Below are positions 1 through 8,071 of a DNA stretch of 64,000 nucleotides, piece by piece. Within the stretch, counting starts at the first letter, position 1. The number at the start of each line of letters is the position of its first letter. The stretch covers positions 1 to 64,000 of the forward strand of contig JACRGJ010000086.1 of NCBI GenBank assembly GCA_016212425.1, written 5' to 3'. The DNA comes from Micrococcales bacterium (lineage in GTDB: Bacteria > Actinomycetota > Actinomycetes > Actinomycetales > Microbacteriaceae). The notes below the pieces were generated by a model. The model searched no databases. It saw nothing but the letters and a program-made list of their open reading frames with translations, and had not been told where the DNA came from. Both the position numbers and the translations under genes were made by a program.

Positions 1-1284
<1,284 letters not shown>

Positions 1285-1304
1285 CCCCCCGCCGATACGC
1301 CCCG

Positions 1305-1339
1305 CGCCGCTTCGCTTCGCGCCGCTTCGCTTCGCGCCG
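1305..1339. repeat. Two tandem copies of a 15-bp GC-rich unit
   Basis: Directly after the eno stop, the 15-bp unit gcgccgcttcgcttc occurs twice back to back and a third copy begins. The same gcgccgcttcgc core recurs inside the 33-bp repeats at the 3' end of xseB. No U-run follows, so I do not call it an intrinsic terminator. Confidence 0.6.
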
Positions 1340-1368
1340 GGATGAGCGTCCACCTCATCCGTCATTCA

Positions 1369-1551
1369 CCCCAATTGGTTCGCATGACGGCGTCCGCGGG
1401 TCCTTCTGTGTCAGGTGACGTCCGTTATGTCCATGCGATCCGGATCCCTGAGGCGGATGTCCTCCTCGCGCGGCCGCGGGCGCCGCGACCGATGCGCTCA
1501 CTCAGGTGACGCAAGTGGTGGCGCCCGGTCGGTCATGTGAACCAATTGGGG
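1369..1551. mobile_element. MITE-like element bounded by 22-bp inverted repeats
   Basis: Positions 1369-1390 begin ccccaattggttcgcatgac. Positions 1530-1551 read as its reverse complement with two mismatches, and the similarity continues a few bases outward (cattca against caatca). The 183-bp interval contains no convincing gene. A single end of the same family occurs at 36140-36161. This resembles a non-autonomous miniature element, but no target-site duplication is clear. A pair of regulator sites is the main alternative. Confidence 0.45.
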
Positions 1552-1560
1552 TGATTGTCC

Positions 1561-1623
1561 GTGCCGCGCCCGGCACCTGAGGGGTCCGTGCCGCGCCCGG
1601 CACCTGAGGGCTCGGTGCCGCGC
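1561..1623. repeat. 27-bp tandem repeat, each unit a small hairpin
   Basis: Copies lie at 1561-1587 and 1588-1614, with a partial third from 1615. Each unit contains gtgccgcgcccggcac, a perfect 6-bp stem with a 4-base loop. The repeats sit about 100 bp upstream of the ftsB-like gene and could be consecutive transcript hairpins or neutral repeats. Confidence 0.6.
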
Positions 1624-1704
1624 TCGTGCCGCGTCCGCAAACCGCCCCCGACCACCCGGCGGAGCGCCCGCGCGGCGCTCCCCGGAGACCCTCGGAGCCG
1701 GCCG

Positions 1705-1710
1705 TAGCAT
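1705..1710 (+). promoter_or_regulatory. -10 box of a leaderless promoter for the ftsB-like gene
   Basis: tagcat is followed by 6 nt and then the ATG at 1717. The same spacing is seen before at least a dozen genes in this window, which supports transcription starting at the start codon. Confidence 0.55.
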
Positions 1711-1716
1711 CGGGGG

Positions 1717-2205
1717 ATGAGCCGCCGCGACCGCACCGTGCGCGTGCCGGTGGCGATGGCGGGGGAGACCCGCTCGGCGGCGTGGCTGCGCAACTTCCGC
1801 CTGTCGGGATTCGCGTTCGCGGCGCTCCTGCTCATCGTCGCGGCGCTTCTCGTCCTGGCGCCGGGGCTCAAGACGTACGTCGAGCAGCGGCAGCAGATCG
1901 CCCAGCTGCAGGGCGAGGTCGACTCGGCCCGCTCCGCCGTGCAAGACCTCCGGGGCCAGGTCGCGCGGTGGGACGACCCCGCCTACATCGAGGCGCAGGC
2001 CCGTGGCCGCCTGTTCTACGTCTTCCCGGGGGAGACGAGCTACCTCGTCACCGGGCTCACGAAGCCCGCGCCGGCCACGACGCAGCAGCCGATCAGCGAC
2101 CGCATCCAGGACACGCGCTTCGACTGGACGACGACGGTGCTCTCCTCGATCTACGGCGCCGCGATCACCCGGGCGACCCCGGATCAGCTCCAGGGCGGCC
2201 AGTAG
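1717..2205 (+). CDS. FtsB/DivIC-like septum formation initiator
   Basis: A divisome protein of the FtsB/DivIC family, expected to act with FtsL and FtsQ at the septal membrane. The 162-residue product has a basic N-terminus, one membrane segment at about residues 30-50 (FAALLLIVAALLVLA), and then an extracytoplasmic coiled coil (EQRQQIAQLQGEVDSARS). The family end motif follows, with residues near YIEAQARGRLFYVFPGE. Its place directly downstream of eno and upstream of DUF501 is the standard actinobacterial context. A TANNNT box 6 nt before the ATG suggests a leaderless transcript, so no ribosome binding site is expected. Confidence 0.9.
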   Translation: MSRRDRTVRVPVAMAGETRSAAWLRNFRLSGFAFAALLLIVAALLVLAPGLKTYVEQRQQIAQLQGEVDSARSAVQDLRGQVARWDDPAYIEAQARGRLFYVFPGETSYLVTGLTKPAPATTQQPISDRIQDTRFDWTTTVLSSIYGAAITRATPDQLQGGQ

Positions 2206-2214
2206 GCTCTCGGG

Positions 2215-2730
2215 GTGCCGCGACCGCCGTATCCGCCGCCCACGGAGGCCGAGATCGCGGTCGTCTCCGAGCAGCTCGGGCGCCCGGCCCGCGGCGTCGT
2301 CGGCATCGCCGCGCGGTGCGTCTGCGGCAACCCCGTGGTTGTCGCCACCGCGCCGCGCCTGCCCGACGGCACCCCGTTCCCCACGTTCTTCTACCTGACG
2401 CATCCGGCCGCGACGGCCGCGCTCTCCACGGTCGAGGCGACCGGCCAGATGGTCGAGCTCGCGGAACTGCTCCAGGATGCCGCGGTCGCCGAGCGGTATC
2501 GCGCGGCCCACGACGCCTACCTCGCCGACCGCGCGACCACCGGGCAGGTGCCGGAGGTCGCGGGCGTCTCGGCGGGCGGGATGCCCGATCGCGTCAAATG
2601 CCTGCACGCCCTCGCCGCGCAGAGCCTCGCCGCGGGTCCCGGGCTCAACCCGATCGGCGACCTCGCGCTGGAGCGGGCGCAGTGGAATCCGGAGCGGTGC
2701 CGATGCGCGCATCCCGCCGCGGCGGTCTGA
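2215..2730 (+). CDS. DUF501 family protein
   Basis: A 171-residue protein of the DUF501 family, of unknown biochemical function, almost always found between ftsB and a phosphatase or protease gene in Actinobacteria. The start is GTG, placed by tagget-type box taggct (2203-2208) 6 nt upstream. Features include RCVCGNPVVV near residue 40, TPFPTFFYLTHP near 60-70 and DRVKCLHALAAQ near 125, where conserved Cys and His residues could bind metal. Its last 28 bases overlap the next gene, so the two are probably translated from one transcript. Confidence 0.88.
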   Translation: MPRPPYPPPTEAEIAVVSEQLGRPARGVVGIAARCVCGNPVVVATAPRLPDGTPFPTFFYLTHPAATAALSTVEATGQMVELAELLQDAAVAERYRAAHDAYLADRATTGQVPEVAGVSAGGMPDRVKCLHALAAQSLAAGPGLNPIGDLALERAQWNPERCRCAHPAAAV

Positions 2731-4037
2731 GTCGCCCGAGGGCGACGCTCGCGCTCGCCCTCGCGGCTCTGCTGCCGAACCTCCTCGCGCTCCCGCCTGA
2801 CGTTCCAGGCAGCAGCAGCCCCGCGGCGCTGGCGCAGACTCCTGCGCGCACCGACAACATCCGCGATCTCGAGTACTGGCTGAACGACTACGGCATCCGC
2901 GAGGCGTGGAACACGACGCGGGGCCGCGGACAGACCATCGCGATCATCGACTCCGGCATCGATTCCACGCATCCCGACCTCCGCGGGGCGGTGGTGGGCG
3001 GCACCGACTTCTCCGGGAGCGGCGCCCCGAACGGGCAGCGACCGGTGGGCTCGGTCAACGGATCCGAGCACGGGACCCTGGTCGCCTCGCTCGCCGCCGG
3101 GCGCGGCACCGGCACGAGCAACGGGGTGATCGGGTCGGCCCCCGAGGCGTCCCTCCTCTCCATCTCGATCGGATTCGACGGCGACGGCTCGACCGGCACG
3201 GGGGAGTCGTCGGATGCGCAGGTGGCGCAGGCGGTGCGCTGGGCGGTCGACAACGGCGCGACGGTGATCAACCTCTCGTTGACGCGCAACACGCCGGACT
3301 GGCCGCGCAGCTGGGACGAGGCGTTCCTCTACGCGCAGCAGAAGGACGTGGTGGTGGTCGCGGCGGCGGGCAACCGCGCATCCGGTACCGAGGCGGTGGG
3401 CGCCCCGGCGACGATGCCCGGGGTCCTCGCCGTTGCGGGGGTCGACCGGCAGGGTCGCGCGAGCCGGTCCGCGTCGAGTCAGGGCATCACCCTCGGGGTC
3501 GCGGCGCCGAGCGAGCAGCTCGTCGGCGACCTGCCGGGCGGCCAGTTCGCCACCTGGAGCGGCACCAGCGGCGCCGCCCCGATCGTGGCGGGCATCGTCG
3601 CGCTGGTGCGCGCCGCGCGTCCGGATCTCGACGTCGCGAACGTGATCAACCGCCTCACCGCCACCGCCCGCGACGCCGGCACGCCCGGCCCCGACTTCTC
3701 CTACGGCTTCGGGCTGGTGGATGCCGCGGCCGCGGTCGGCGCGGACGTCCCGCGCGTGACCGCGAATCCCGCGGGCGATCTCGCGCAGTGGATCGCGACC
3801 TACCGGCCGGGCACCGGGAGCGCGGGCGCGGCGGGAGGCGCGACGGGCACCCCGCTCGCTGACCGCGCCGCACGCGGCTCGGCGTACTGGAACCCCGTGG
3901 GCACTCTGCTCCCGCCGCCCGACGGGTTGCTGCTCACCGTGTTCCCCGCCGTGCTCCTGTTCGGCGGGCTGACGGCCGGGATCGCCTTCGGTGTGCGTGC
4001 GGTGCGCGCGTTCGGGCGCCGCCGCAGGGCGCGCTAG
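2703..4037 (+). CDS. Secreted, membrane-anchored S8 subtilisin-like protease (mycosin-like)
   Basis: An extracellular serine endopeptidase of family S8. From the ATG at 2703 the product has 444 residues: a signal sequence (residues about 10-45), then the catalytic triad Asp83 (IIDSGIDSTHPDL), His123 (EHGTLVASLA) and Ser289 (SGTSGAAPIVAG). A C-terminal membrane segment (about 410-430) ends in a basic tail. This architecture resembles mycosins, but no type VII secretion genes are nearby, so an ESX role is not supported. Its start lies inside the DUF501 gene; a GTG at 2697 is an alternative start. The context suggests a cell-envelope function. Confidence 0.88.
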   Translation: MRASRRGGLSRPRATLALALAALLPNLLALPPDVPGSSSPAALAQTPARTDNIRDLEYWLNDYGIREAWNTTRGRGQTIAIIDSGIDSTHPDLRGAVVGGTDFSGSGAPNGQRPVGSVNGSEHGTLVASLAAGRGTGTSNGVIGSAPEASLLSISIGFDGDGSTGTGESSDAQVAQAVRWAVDNGATVINLSLTRNTPDWPRSWDEAFLYAQQKDVVVVAAAGNRASGTEAVGAPATMPGVLAVAGVDRQGRASRSASSQGITLGVAAPSEQLVGDLPGGQFATWSGTSGAAPIVAGIVALVRAARPDLDVANVINRLTATARDAGTPGPDFSYGFGLVDAAAAVGADVPRVTANPAGDLAQWIATYRPGTGSAGAAGGATGTPLADRAARGSAYWNPVGTLLPPPDGLLLTVFPAVLLFGGLTAGIAFGVRAVRAFGRRRRAR

Positions 4038-4040
4038 CCT
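4035..4040 (+). promoter_or_regulatory. -10 box of a leaderless promoter for ndh
   Basis: tagcct lies 6 nt before the GTG at 4047 and overlaps the stop of the protease gene. Confidence 0.5.
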
Positions 4041-4046
4041 TAACCG

Positions 4047-5495
4047 GTGACAGACGACGTCAAGCAGACCCCGAAGATCCTGATCGTCGGCGGCGGCTAC
4101 GCCGGCTTCTACACGGCGTTCAAGCTGCAGAAGCAGCTGCGCCGGAACGAGGCGACCATCACGGTGGTCGACCCGCTGCCGTACATGACCTACCAGCCGT
4201 TCCTGCCCGAGATCGCGGCCGGCAACCTCGAGGCCCGCCACGCGCTGGTGCCGCTGCGACGCCACCTGAGTTCGAGTACCGTGCTCGCCGGCCGGGTCAC
4301 CGGCATCGATCACGCCTCGAAGACCGCCACCATCACGCCGGCGGTCGGCGAGCCGTGGCAGGAGAGCTACGACATCGTCGTCGTCACCGCCGGCTCGGTC
4401 TCTCGCACCTTCCCGATCCCTGGCGTCGCCGACGAGGCCATCGGCATGAAGCAGATCGAGGAGGCCGAGAGCGTCCGCGACCGGATGGTGCAGAACTTCG
4501 ACGCCGCCTCGGTGCTCCCGAAGGGCGACCCGCAGCGCGCGAGGCTGCTCACCGTGACGGTCGTCGGCGGCGGCTTCGCCGGCATCGAGACGATCGCCGA
4601 GCTGCGCAGCTTCGCCAGCACCCTGCTGAAGCGCTACGTCTCCATCGACTTCGACGAGACGAAGTTCCACATGATCGAGGCGCTCGGCCGGATCATGCCG
4701 GAGGTGTCGCTGCCGACGAGCCTGAAGGTGATCGAGAACCTCACCCAGCGCGGCGTCGAGGTGCACCTGAACACCCAGCTCGCCAGCGCGGTGGGCGGCA
4801 CCGTCGAGCTGTCGACGGGCGAGAGCTTCGAGTCCAACCTCATCATCTGGACCGCCGGTGTGATGCCGACGCCGGTTCTGCGCAACACCGACCTCCCGCT
4901 GGGCCCCCGCGGGCACCTCAACGTCGAGGCCGAGTTGCGCGTCGTCGACGCCGACGGCGTCGTGGTTCCGGATGCCTGGGGCGCGGGCGACGTGGCGCAG
5001 GTTCCCGACCTCACGGGCGGCGGGGTGAACGGCTACTGCGTGCCGAACGCGCAGCACGCCGTGCGGCAGGGCAAGCGCCTGGCGAAGAACCTCGTCGCGA
5101 CGCTCCGCGGCGAGCTGCCGAAGAAGTACATCCACAAGAACCTCGGTGCGGTCGCCGGTCTCGGCGTGGGTGTCGGCGCATTCCAGAGCGGCAAGATCGG
5201 CTTCGTCGGCGTGCTCGCCTGGTTCATGCACCGCGGCTACCACGGGCTGGCGATGCCGATGTGGGAGCGCAAGTTCCGCATCTTCGGTGACTACGCGGGC
5301 GGGCTGTTCCTCGGTCGCGACGAGGTCGGCATCCCGACGCGCGGCGAGCCCCGCGAGGTGTTCGAGAGATGGGCTTCCCGGCCGAAGCCGCCGGCGGCCG
5401 AGCCGTCGACGGCGCTGGCTCCGGAGCCGGCGAAGCCGGCTCGCGCGCCGCGGAAGCCGCGCGCGAAGGTCGAGGCCGCCACGCCGGGGGAGTAG
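4047..5495 (+). CDS. ndh: Type II NADH:quinone dehydrogenase
   Basis: A single-subunit, non-proton-pumping NADH dehydrogenase that passes electrons from NADH to menaquinone on the cytoplasmic membrane. The 482-residue product opens with the FAD-binding Rossmann motif ILIVGGGYAGF, has a second dinucleotide site VTVVGGGFAGIET near residue 175 for NADH, and carries the downstream GAGDVAQVPDL flavin motif near 315. The C-terminal amphipathic region and an Ala/Pro/Lys tail (about 440-482) fit peripheral membrane binding. The GTG start is preceded by tagcct with 6 nt spacing. Confidence 0.93.
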   Translation: MTDDVKQTPKILIVGGGYAGFYTAFKLQKQLRRNEATITVVDPLPYMTYQPFLPEIAAGNLEARHALVPLRRHLSSSTVLAGRVTGIDHASKTATITPAVGEPWQESYDIVVVTAGSVSRTFPIPGVADEAIGMKQIEEAESVRDRMVQNFDAASVLPKGDPQRARLLTVTVVGGGFAGIETIAELRSFASTLLKRYVSIDFDETKFHMIEALGRIMPEVSLPTSLKVIENLTQRGVEVHLNTQLASAVGGTVELSTGESFESNLIIWTAGVMPTPVLRNTDLPLGPRGHLNVEAELRVVDADGVVVPDAWGAGDVAQVPDLTGGGVNGYCVPNAQHAVRQGKRLAKNLVATLRGELPKKYIHKNLGAVAGLGVGVGAFQSGKIGFVGVLAWFMHRGYHGLAMPMWERKFRIFGDYAGGLFLGRDEVGIPTRGEPREVFERWASRPKPPAAEPSTALAPEPAKPARAPRKPRAKVEAATPGE

Positions 5496-5595
5496 TCCCG
5501 GGACGGGCCGCCGCCCGTACGTTCCCTCCGCATCGGCACGTTGCGCATCCGCATGCCGTGGAGTGGTCTGTGATGATCCACGGACGGAGCAACGC

Positions 5596-6780
5596 ATGAG
5601 AGCACTCACCTGGCAGGCGAACCGGAAGGTCTCGGTCGAGGATGTCCCGGACCCGGGCATCCAGGATCCGACGGATGCGGTGATCCGCATCACCTCGACC
5701 GCCATCTGCGGGTCGGACCTGCACCTCTACGACGTGCTCGGCCCGTTCCTGGACAAGAACGACGTGCTGGGCCACGAGGCGATGGGCGTCGTGGAGGAGG
5801 TCGGCAGTGCCGTCACGTCGGTGAAGCCCGGCGATCGGGTGGTCGTGCCGTTCGTGATCGCCTGCGGCGAGTGCGTCATGTGCCGCCGCGGACGCACGAG
5901 CCAGTGCGAGAAGACCCAGATGCGCGCGACCGACTCGGGCGCAATGCTCTACGGCTACACCCGCCTCTACGGCTCCGTGCCCGGTGGCCAGGCCGAGCGG
6001 ATGCGCATCCTGCGCGCCGACGCGAACCTGCAGCGCATCGACAGCGACCTGCCCGACGAGCGCTTCCTCTTCCTCTCCGACATCCTCCCCACCGCGTGGC
6101 AGGGGGTGCGCTACGCCGACGTGCCCGAGGGCGGCACCCTCGCGGTGCTTGGGCTCGGCCCGGTGGGCCAGTTCGCGGTGCGCGTCGCCCGTCACTTCGG
6201 CTACCGGGTGCTGGGCGTGGACCCGGTGCCCGAGCGCCGCGCGATGGCCGAGCGCCACGGCGCGGAGGTGCTCGACTTCGGCGACCAGAGCGCCGACGAG
6301 CTCCGCGACCGCACCGAGGGCCGCGGCCCGGATGCGGTGCTCGACGCGGTCGGCATGGAGGCGCACGGCAGCCCGGCCGGAGCGCTCGCGCAGAACGTGC
6401 CCGGCATCCTGCCCCGTCCCGTCGCCCGGGCGATGGCGCAGACCGTCGGCGTGGACCGGATGTCGGCGATCACCCTCGCCCTCGACGCGGTGCAGCGCGG
6501 CGGCACGGTGTCGCTCAGCGGTGTCTACGCGGGCGCGGCCGATCCGATGCCGCTCCTGCGCATGTTCGACAAGGGGATCGCCCTGCGGATGGGCCAGTGC
6601 AACGTGCACCGCTGGCGCGGCGAGATCTTGCCGCTGGTCTCGGGCGACGCCGACCCGCTCGGCGTCGACGACCTCGTCACCCACCGCGCCCCCCTCGAGG
6701 ACGCGCCGGCCATGTACGACCTGTTCAAGAACAAGGAAGACGGCTGCGTGAAGGTGGTCCTGCACCCCGCCGCCGCCTGA
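5596..6780 (+). CDS. Zinc-dependent alcohol dehydrogenase, formaldehyde-dehydrogenase-like
   Basis: A medium-chain dehydrogenase/reductase of 394 residues. The ATG at 5596 follows ggacggagc. Catalytic zinc ligands are in TAICGSDLHLYD (Cys near residue 38) and GHEAMG. The structural zinc lobe is CGECVMCRRGRTSQC near residues 95-110. The Rossmann motif LGLGPVGQFAVRVAR lies near 185. Overall it fits the glutathione-independent formaldehyde/alcohol dehydrogenase-like branch, but the substrate cannot be read from sequence. It stands alone between ndh and a tRNA gene. Confidence 0.88.
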   Translation: MRALTWQANRKVSVEDVPDPGIQDPTDAVIRITSTAICGSDLHLYDVLGPFLDKNDVLGHEAMGVVEEVGSAVTSVKPGDRVVVPFVIACGECVMCRRGRTSQCEKTQMRATDSGAMLYGYTRLYGSVPGGQAERMRILRADANLQRIDSDLPDERFLFLSDILPTAWQGVRYADVPEGGTLAVLGLGPVGQFAVRVARHFGYRVLGVDPVPERRAMAERHGAEVLDFGDQSADELRDRTEGRGPDAVLDAVGMEAHGSPAGALAQNVPGILPRPVARAMAQTVGVDRMSAITLALDAVQRGGTVSLSGVYAGAADPMPLLRMFDKGIALRMGQCNVHRWRGEILPLVSGDADPLGVDDLVTHRAPLEDAPAMYDLFKNKEDGCVKVVLHPAAA

Positions 6781-6826
6781 GGCTCGGCCTCCGGATGCGG
6801 GCGCCGCTCCGCGATACTGGGGCGTC

Positions 6827-6900
6827 GCCCCCGTAGCCCAACCGGCAGAGGCAGCCGACTTAAAATCGGCCCAGTCTGGGTTCGAATCCCAGCGGGGGCA
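6827..6900 (+). tRNA. tRNA with anticodon UAA (tRNA-Leu), compact class I form
   Basis: The 74-nt gene folds as a complete cloverleaf: acceptor gcccccg/cgggggc, D-arm gcc/ggc, anticodon stem gccga/tcggc with loop cttaaaa, T-arm ctggg/cccag with loop ttcgaat, and discriminator A. Anticodon UAA reads UUA, giving leucine. The variable loop is only about 5 nt, whereas bacterial tRNA-Leu normally has a long variable arm. No CCA end is encoded, as is usual in Actinobacteria. Confidence 0.9.
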
Positions 6901-7081
6901 CGGTGGCGTCTTCATCGTGAGAGCCTTACAAGGGTGCTGTTGACGCATCCGGGATGCTTGAGACTTGACCCGCCGACTTCCGGGGCGCGGTGTCTTGCGA
7001 CCGCCACGGGGAGTGGATCGACGCCCGCTCCGGAGCGAGTGGCGCCAGCACGCATGCCCGAGTGCGAGAGACACTGGAGGC

Positions 7082-7297
7082 ATGGCGGGTCGGATGCGCA
7101 GGTGGGCGGGACGGCTCGACCGCGGGCTGCTGCCGGTCTTGGGTCCGGCGCAGCTCGGCGCGGGGCATCCCGAGGAACCCTCTTGGCCGCTGTCGGATCC
7201 GGCTTGTCCCCTCTACACGCGGTCGATGGCGGCGCACATCGTGGCGCGGAGCGGGGAAAGCACCCGCTCGACACGGCTCATCTGCCCCGCGCGCTGA
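7082..7297 (+). CDS. Small hypothetical protein with a degenerate zinc-ribbon-like tail
   Basis: A 71-residue reading frame whose sequence looks protein-like. It has a basic start (MAGRMRRWAGRLDRGL), then LPVLGPAQLG, then DPACPLYTRSM and TRLICPAR. Related actinobacterial small proteins, as I remember them, have CPLC in place of CPLY, so one metal-binding cysteine may be lost. ggagg lies directly before the ATG and 14 nt before a second ATG at 7094. The 3' end overlaps the convergent SRPBCC-like gene by 85 bp. It is not certain that it is translated. Confidence 0.45.
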   Translation: MAGRMRRWAGRLDRGLLPVLGPAQLGAGHPEEPSWPLSDPACPLYTRSMAAHIVARSGESTRSTRLICPAR

Positions 7298-7773
7298 GAC
7301 GCTGCGGTCGGAGCGCGGCCGAGCCGGCGCGCTGAACCTGCGGGGAAACCGGGTGCGGCGAGCCGGGTGAATGCCGACTCGCGTGAGGCCCGGCGGACCG
7401 AGTCCGCTACGTGGTCGGCGAAGCGGCGCAGGTCCGCGCGCAGCATCTGCTGATCGAGGTGCACGGTCGCGATGAGCAGTCCCGCGAGCGAGTCGGGCTC
7501 CCACGAGAGGTGCAGCGCCAGGGTGCTGCGGCCGTCGACGGTGGCGTCCCACTCGAGGGATCCGGTGGTGGTGGGGCCGTGCCAGCTGAGGCGGCCCGGT
7601 GCTGCGCCGTCGAGCACCGCGCGGTACTCGCGGCGCATCGCGCCGAACCGGCCGTCGACGACGAGGAGATCGCCGAAGAGGTCGAGCGCGACGACGTGCT
7701 GCAGGTAGCCCGAACGGCGTCGAAAGTGCCGTAGCGCCGCGTCGAGCTCATCGATCGGCGCCTCGATCGTCAC
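7213..7773 (-). CDS. SRPBCC-like hypothetical protein, probably 5'-truncated by an amber codon
   Basis: A 186-residue frame with features of the SRPBCC/polyketide-cyclase ligand-binding fold: VTIEAPIDELDAALRHF at the start, RLSWHGPTTTGSLEWDA in the middle, and LRADLRRFADHV near residue 120, the typical C-terminal helix. The GTG at 7773 has no good ribosome binding site. The same reading frame continues upstream across one TAG (7798-7800) to a GTG at 7923 with an excellent AAGGAGG. Either this is a pseudogene with a nonsense mutation, or translation restarts at 7773. Ligand unknown. Confidence 0.55.
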   Translation of the reverse strand: MTIEAPIDELDAALRHFRRRSGYLQHVVALDLFGDLLVVDGRFGAMRREYRAVLDGAAPGRLSWHGPTTTGSLEWDATVDGRSTLALHLSWEPDSLAGLLIATVHLDQQMLRADLRRFADHVADSVRRASRESAFTRLAAPGFPAGSARRLGRAPTAASQRAGQMSRVERVLSPLRATMCAAIDRV

Positions 7774-7797
7774 GCGGGAGCGGAGCCTCCGTCGCAG

Positions 7798-7923
7798 CTA
7801 AGTCGCGCCGGTGAGCGAGGGCATCGGCACTCCGCTCACGAGACGAGCGGTGCCCGCCACGTCGACGCGGCCCGCCGTGCCGGGAGCGAGGGCGGCGGAG
7901 AGGGCATGCGGATCACGTGTCAC
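7798..7923 (-). pseudogene. Upstream in-frame segment ending in an amber stop
   Basis: 41 codons starting GTG-ACA-CGT-GAT, with AAGGAGG 7 nt upstream of the start, ending in TAG at 7798-7800. Nine codons later, in the same frame, the SRPBCC-like frame has its first start codon. The strong ribosome binding site here and its absence at 7773 suggest that both pieces were one gene of 237 codons. Confidence 0.5.
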
Positions 7924-8071
7924 GGAGGGACCTCCTTGTGAGGTGGTGGTCAAGGGATACGGCACCGCTCGGCGCGGCGAGAGGGACTTGCGGTGACAGG
8001 GGCCGGCGACGGAGAATCCACCGCGGCTCGGCGCCGAGGCGGATCAGCGGTCCGGGGCGCAGCGTGGCGGA

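Larger units (their letters stand above)
1285..1716. other. 432-bp spacer between eno and the ftsB-like gene
   Basis: I see no protein-coding potential here. The spacer holds a 15-bp repeat, the 183-bp inverted-repeat element and a 27-bp tandem hairpin repeat, and ends in the -10 box tagcat (1705-1710). That box lies exactly 6 nt before the next start codon. Confidence 0.7.

Noticed and set aside
1626-2702. N-terminal extension of the protease frame back to 1626
   Set aside because: That stretch is out of frame with the clear ftsB-like and DUF501 genes; a signal peptide starts near 2703.
2517-5705. A very long minus-strand open frame opposite the protease and ndh genes
   Set aside because: It is a GC-rich shadow frame of extreme Arg/Asp/His content; the + strand genes show clear families and motifs.
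6901-7081. Possible integrated element at the tRNA 3' end
   Set aside because: No integrase, no duplicated tRNA 3' end and no att-like repeat were found downstream.
7811-7996. Small + strand frame of 61 codons
   Set aside because: It lies opposite the 5' part of the SRPBCC-like gene, which has a strong ribosome binding site.
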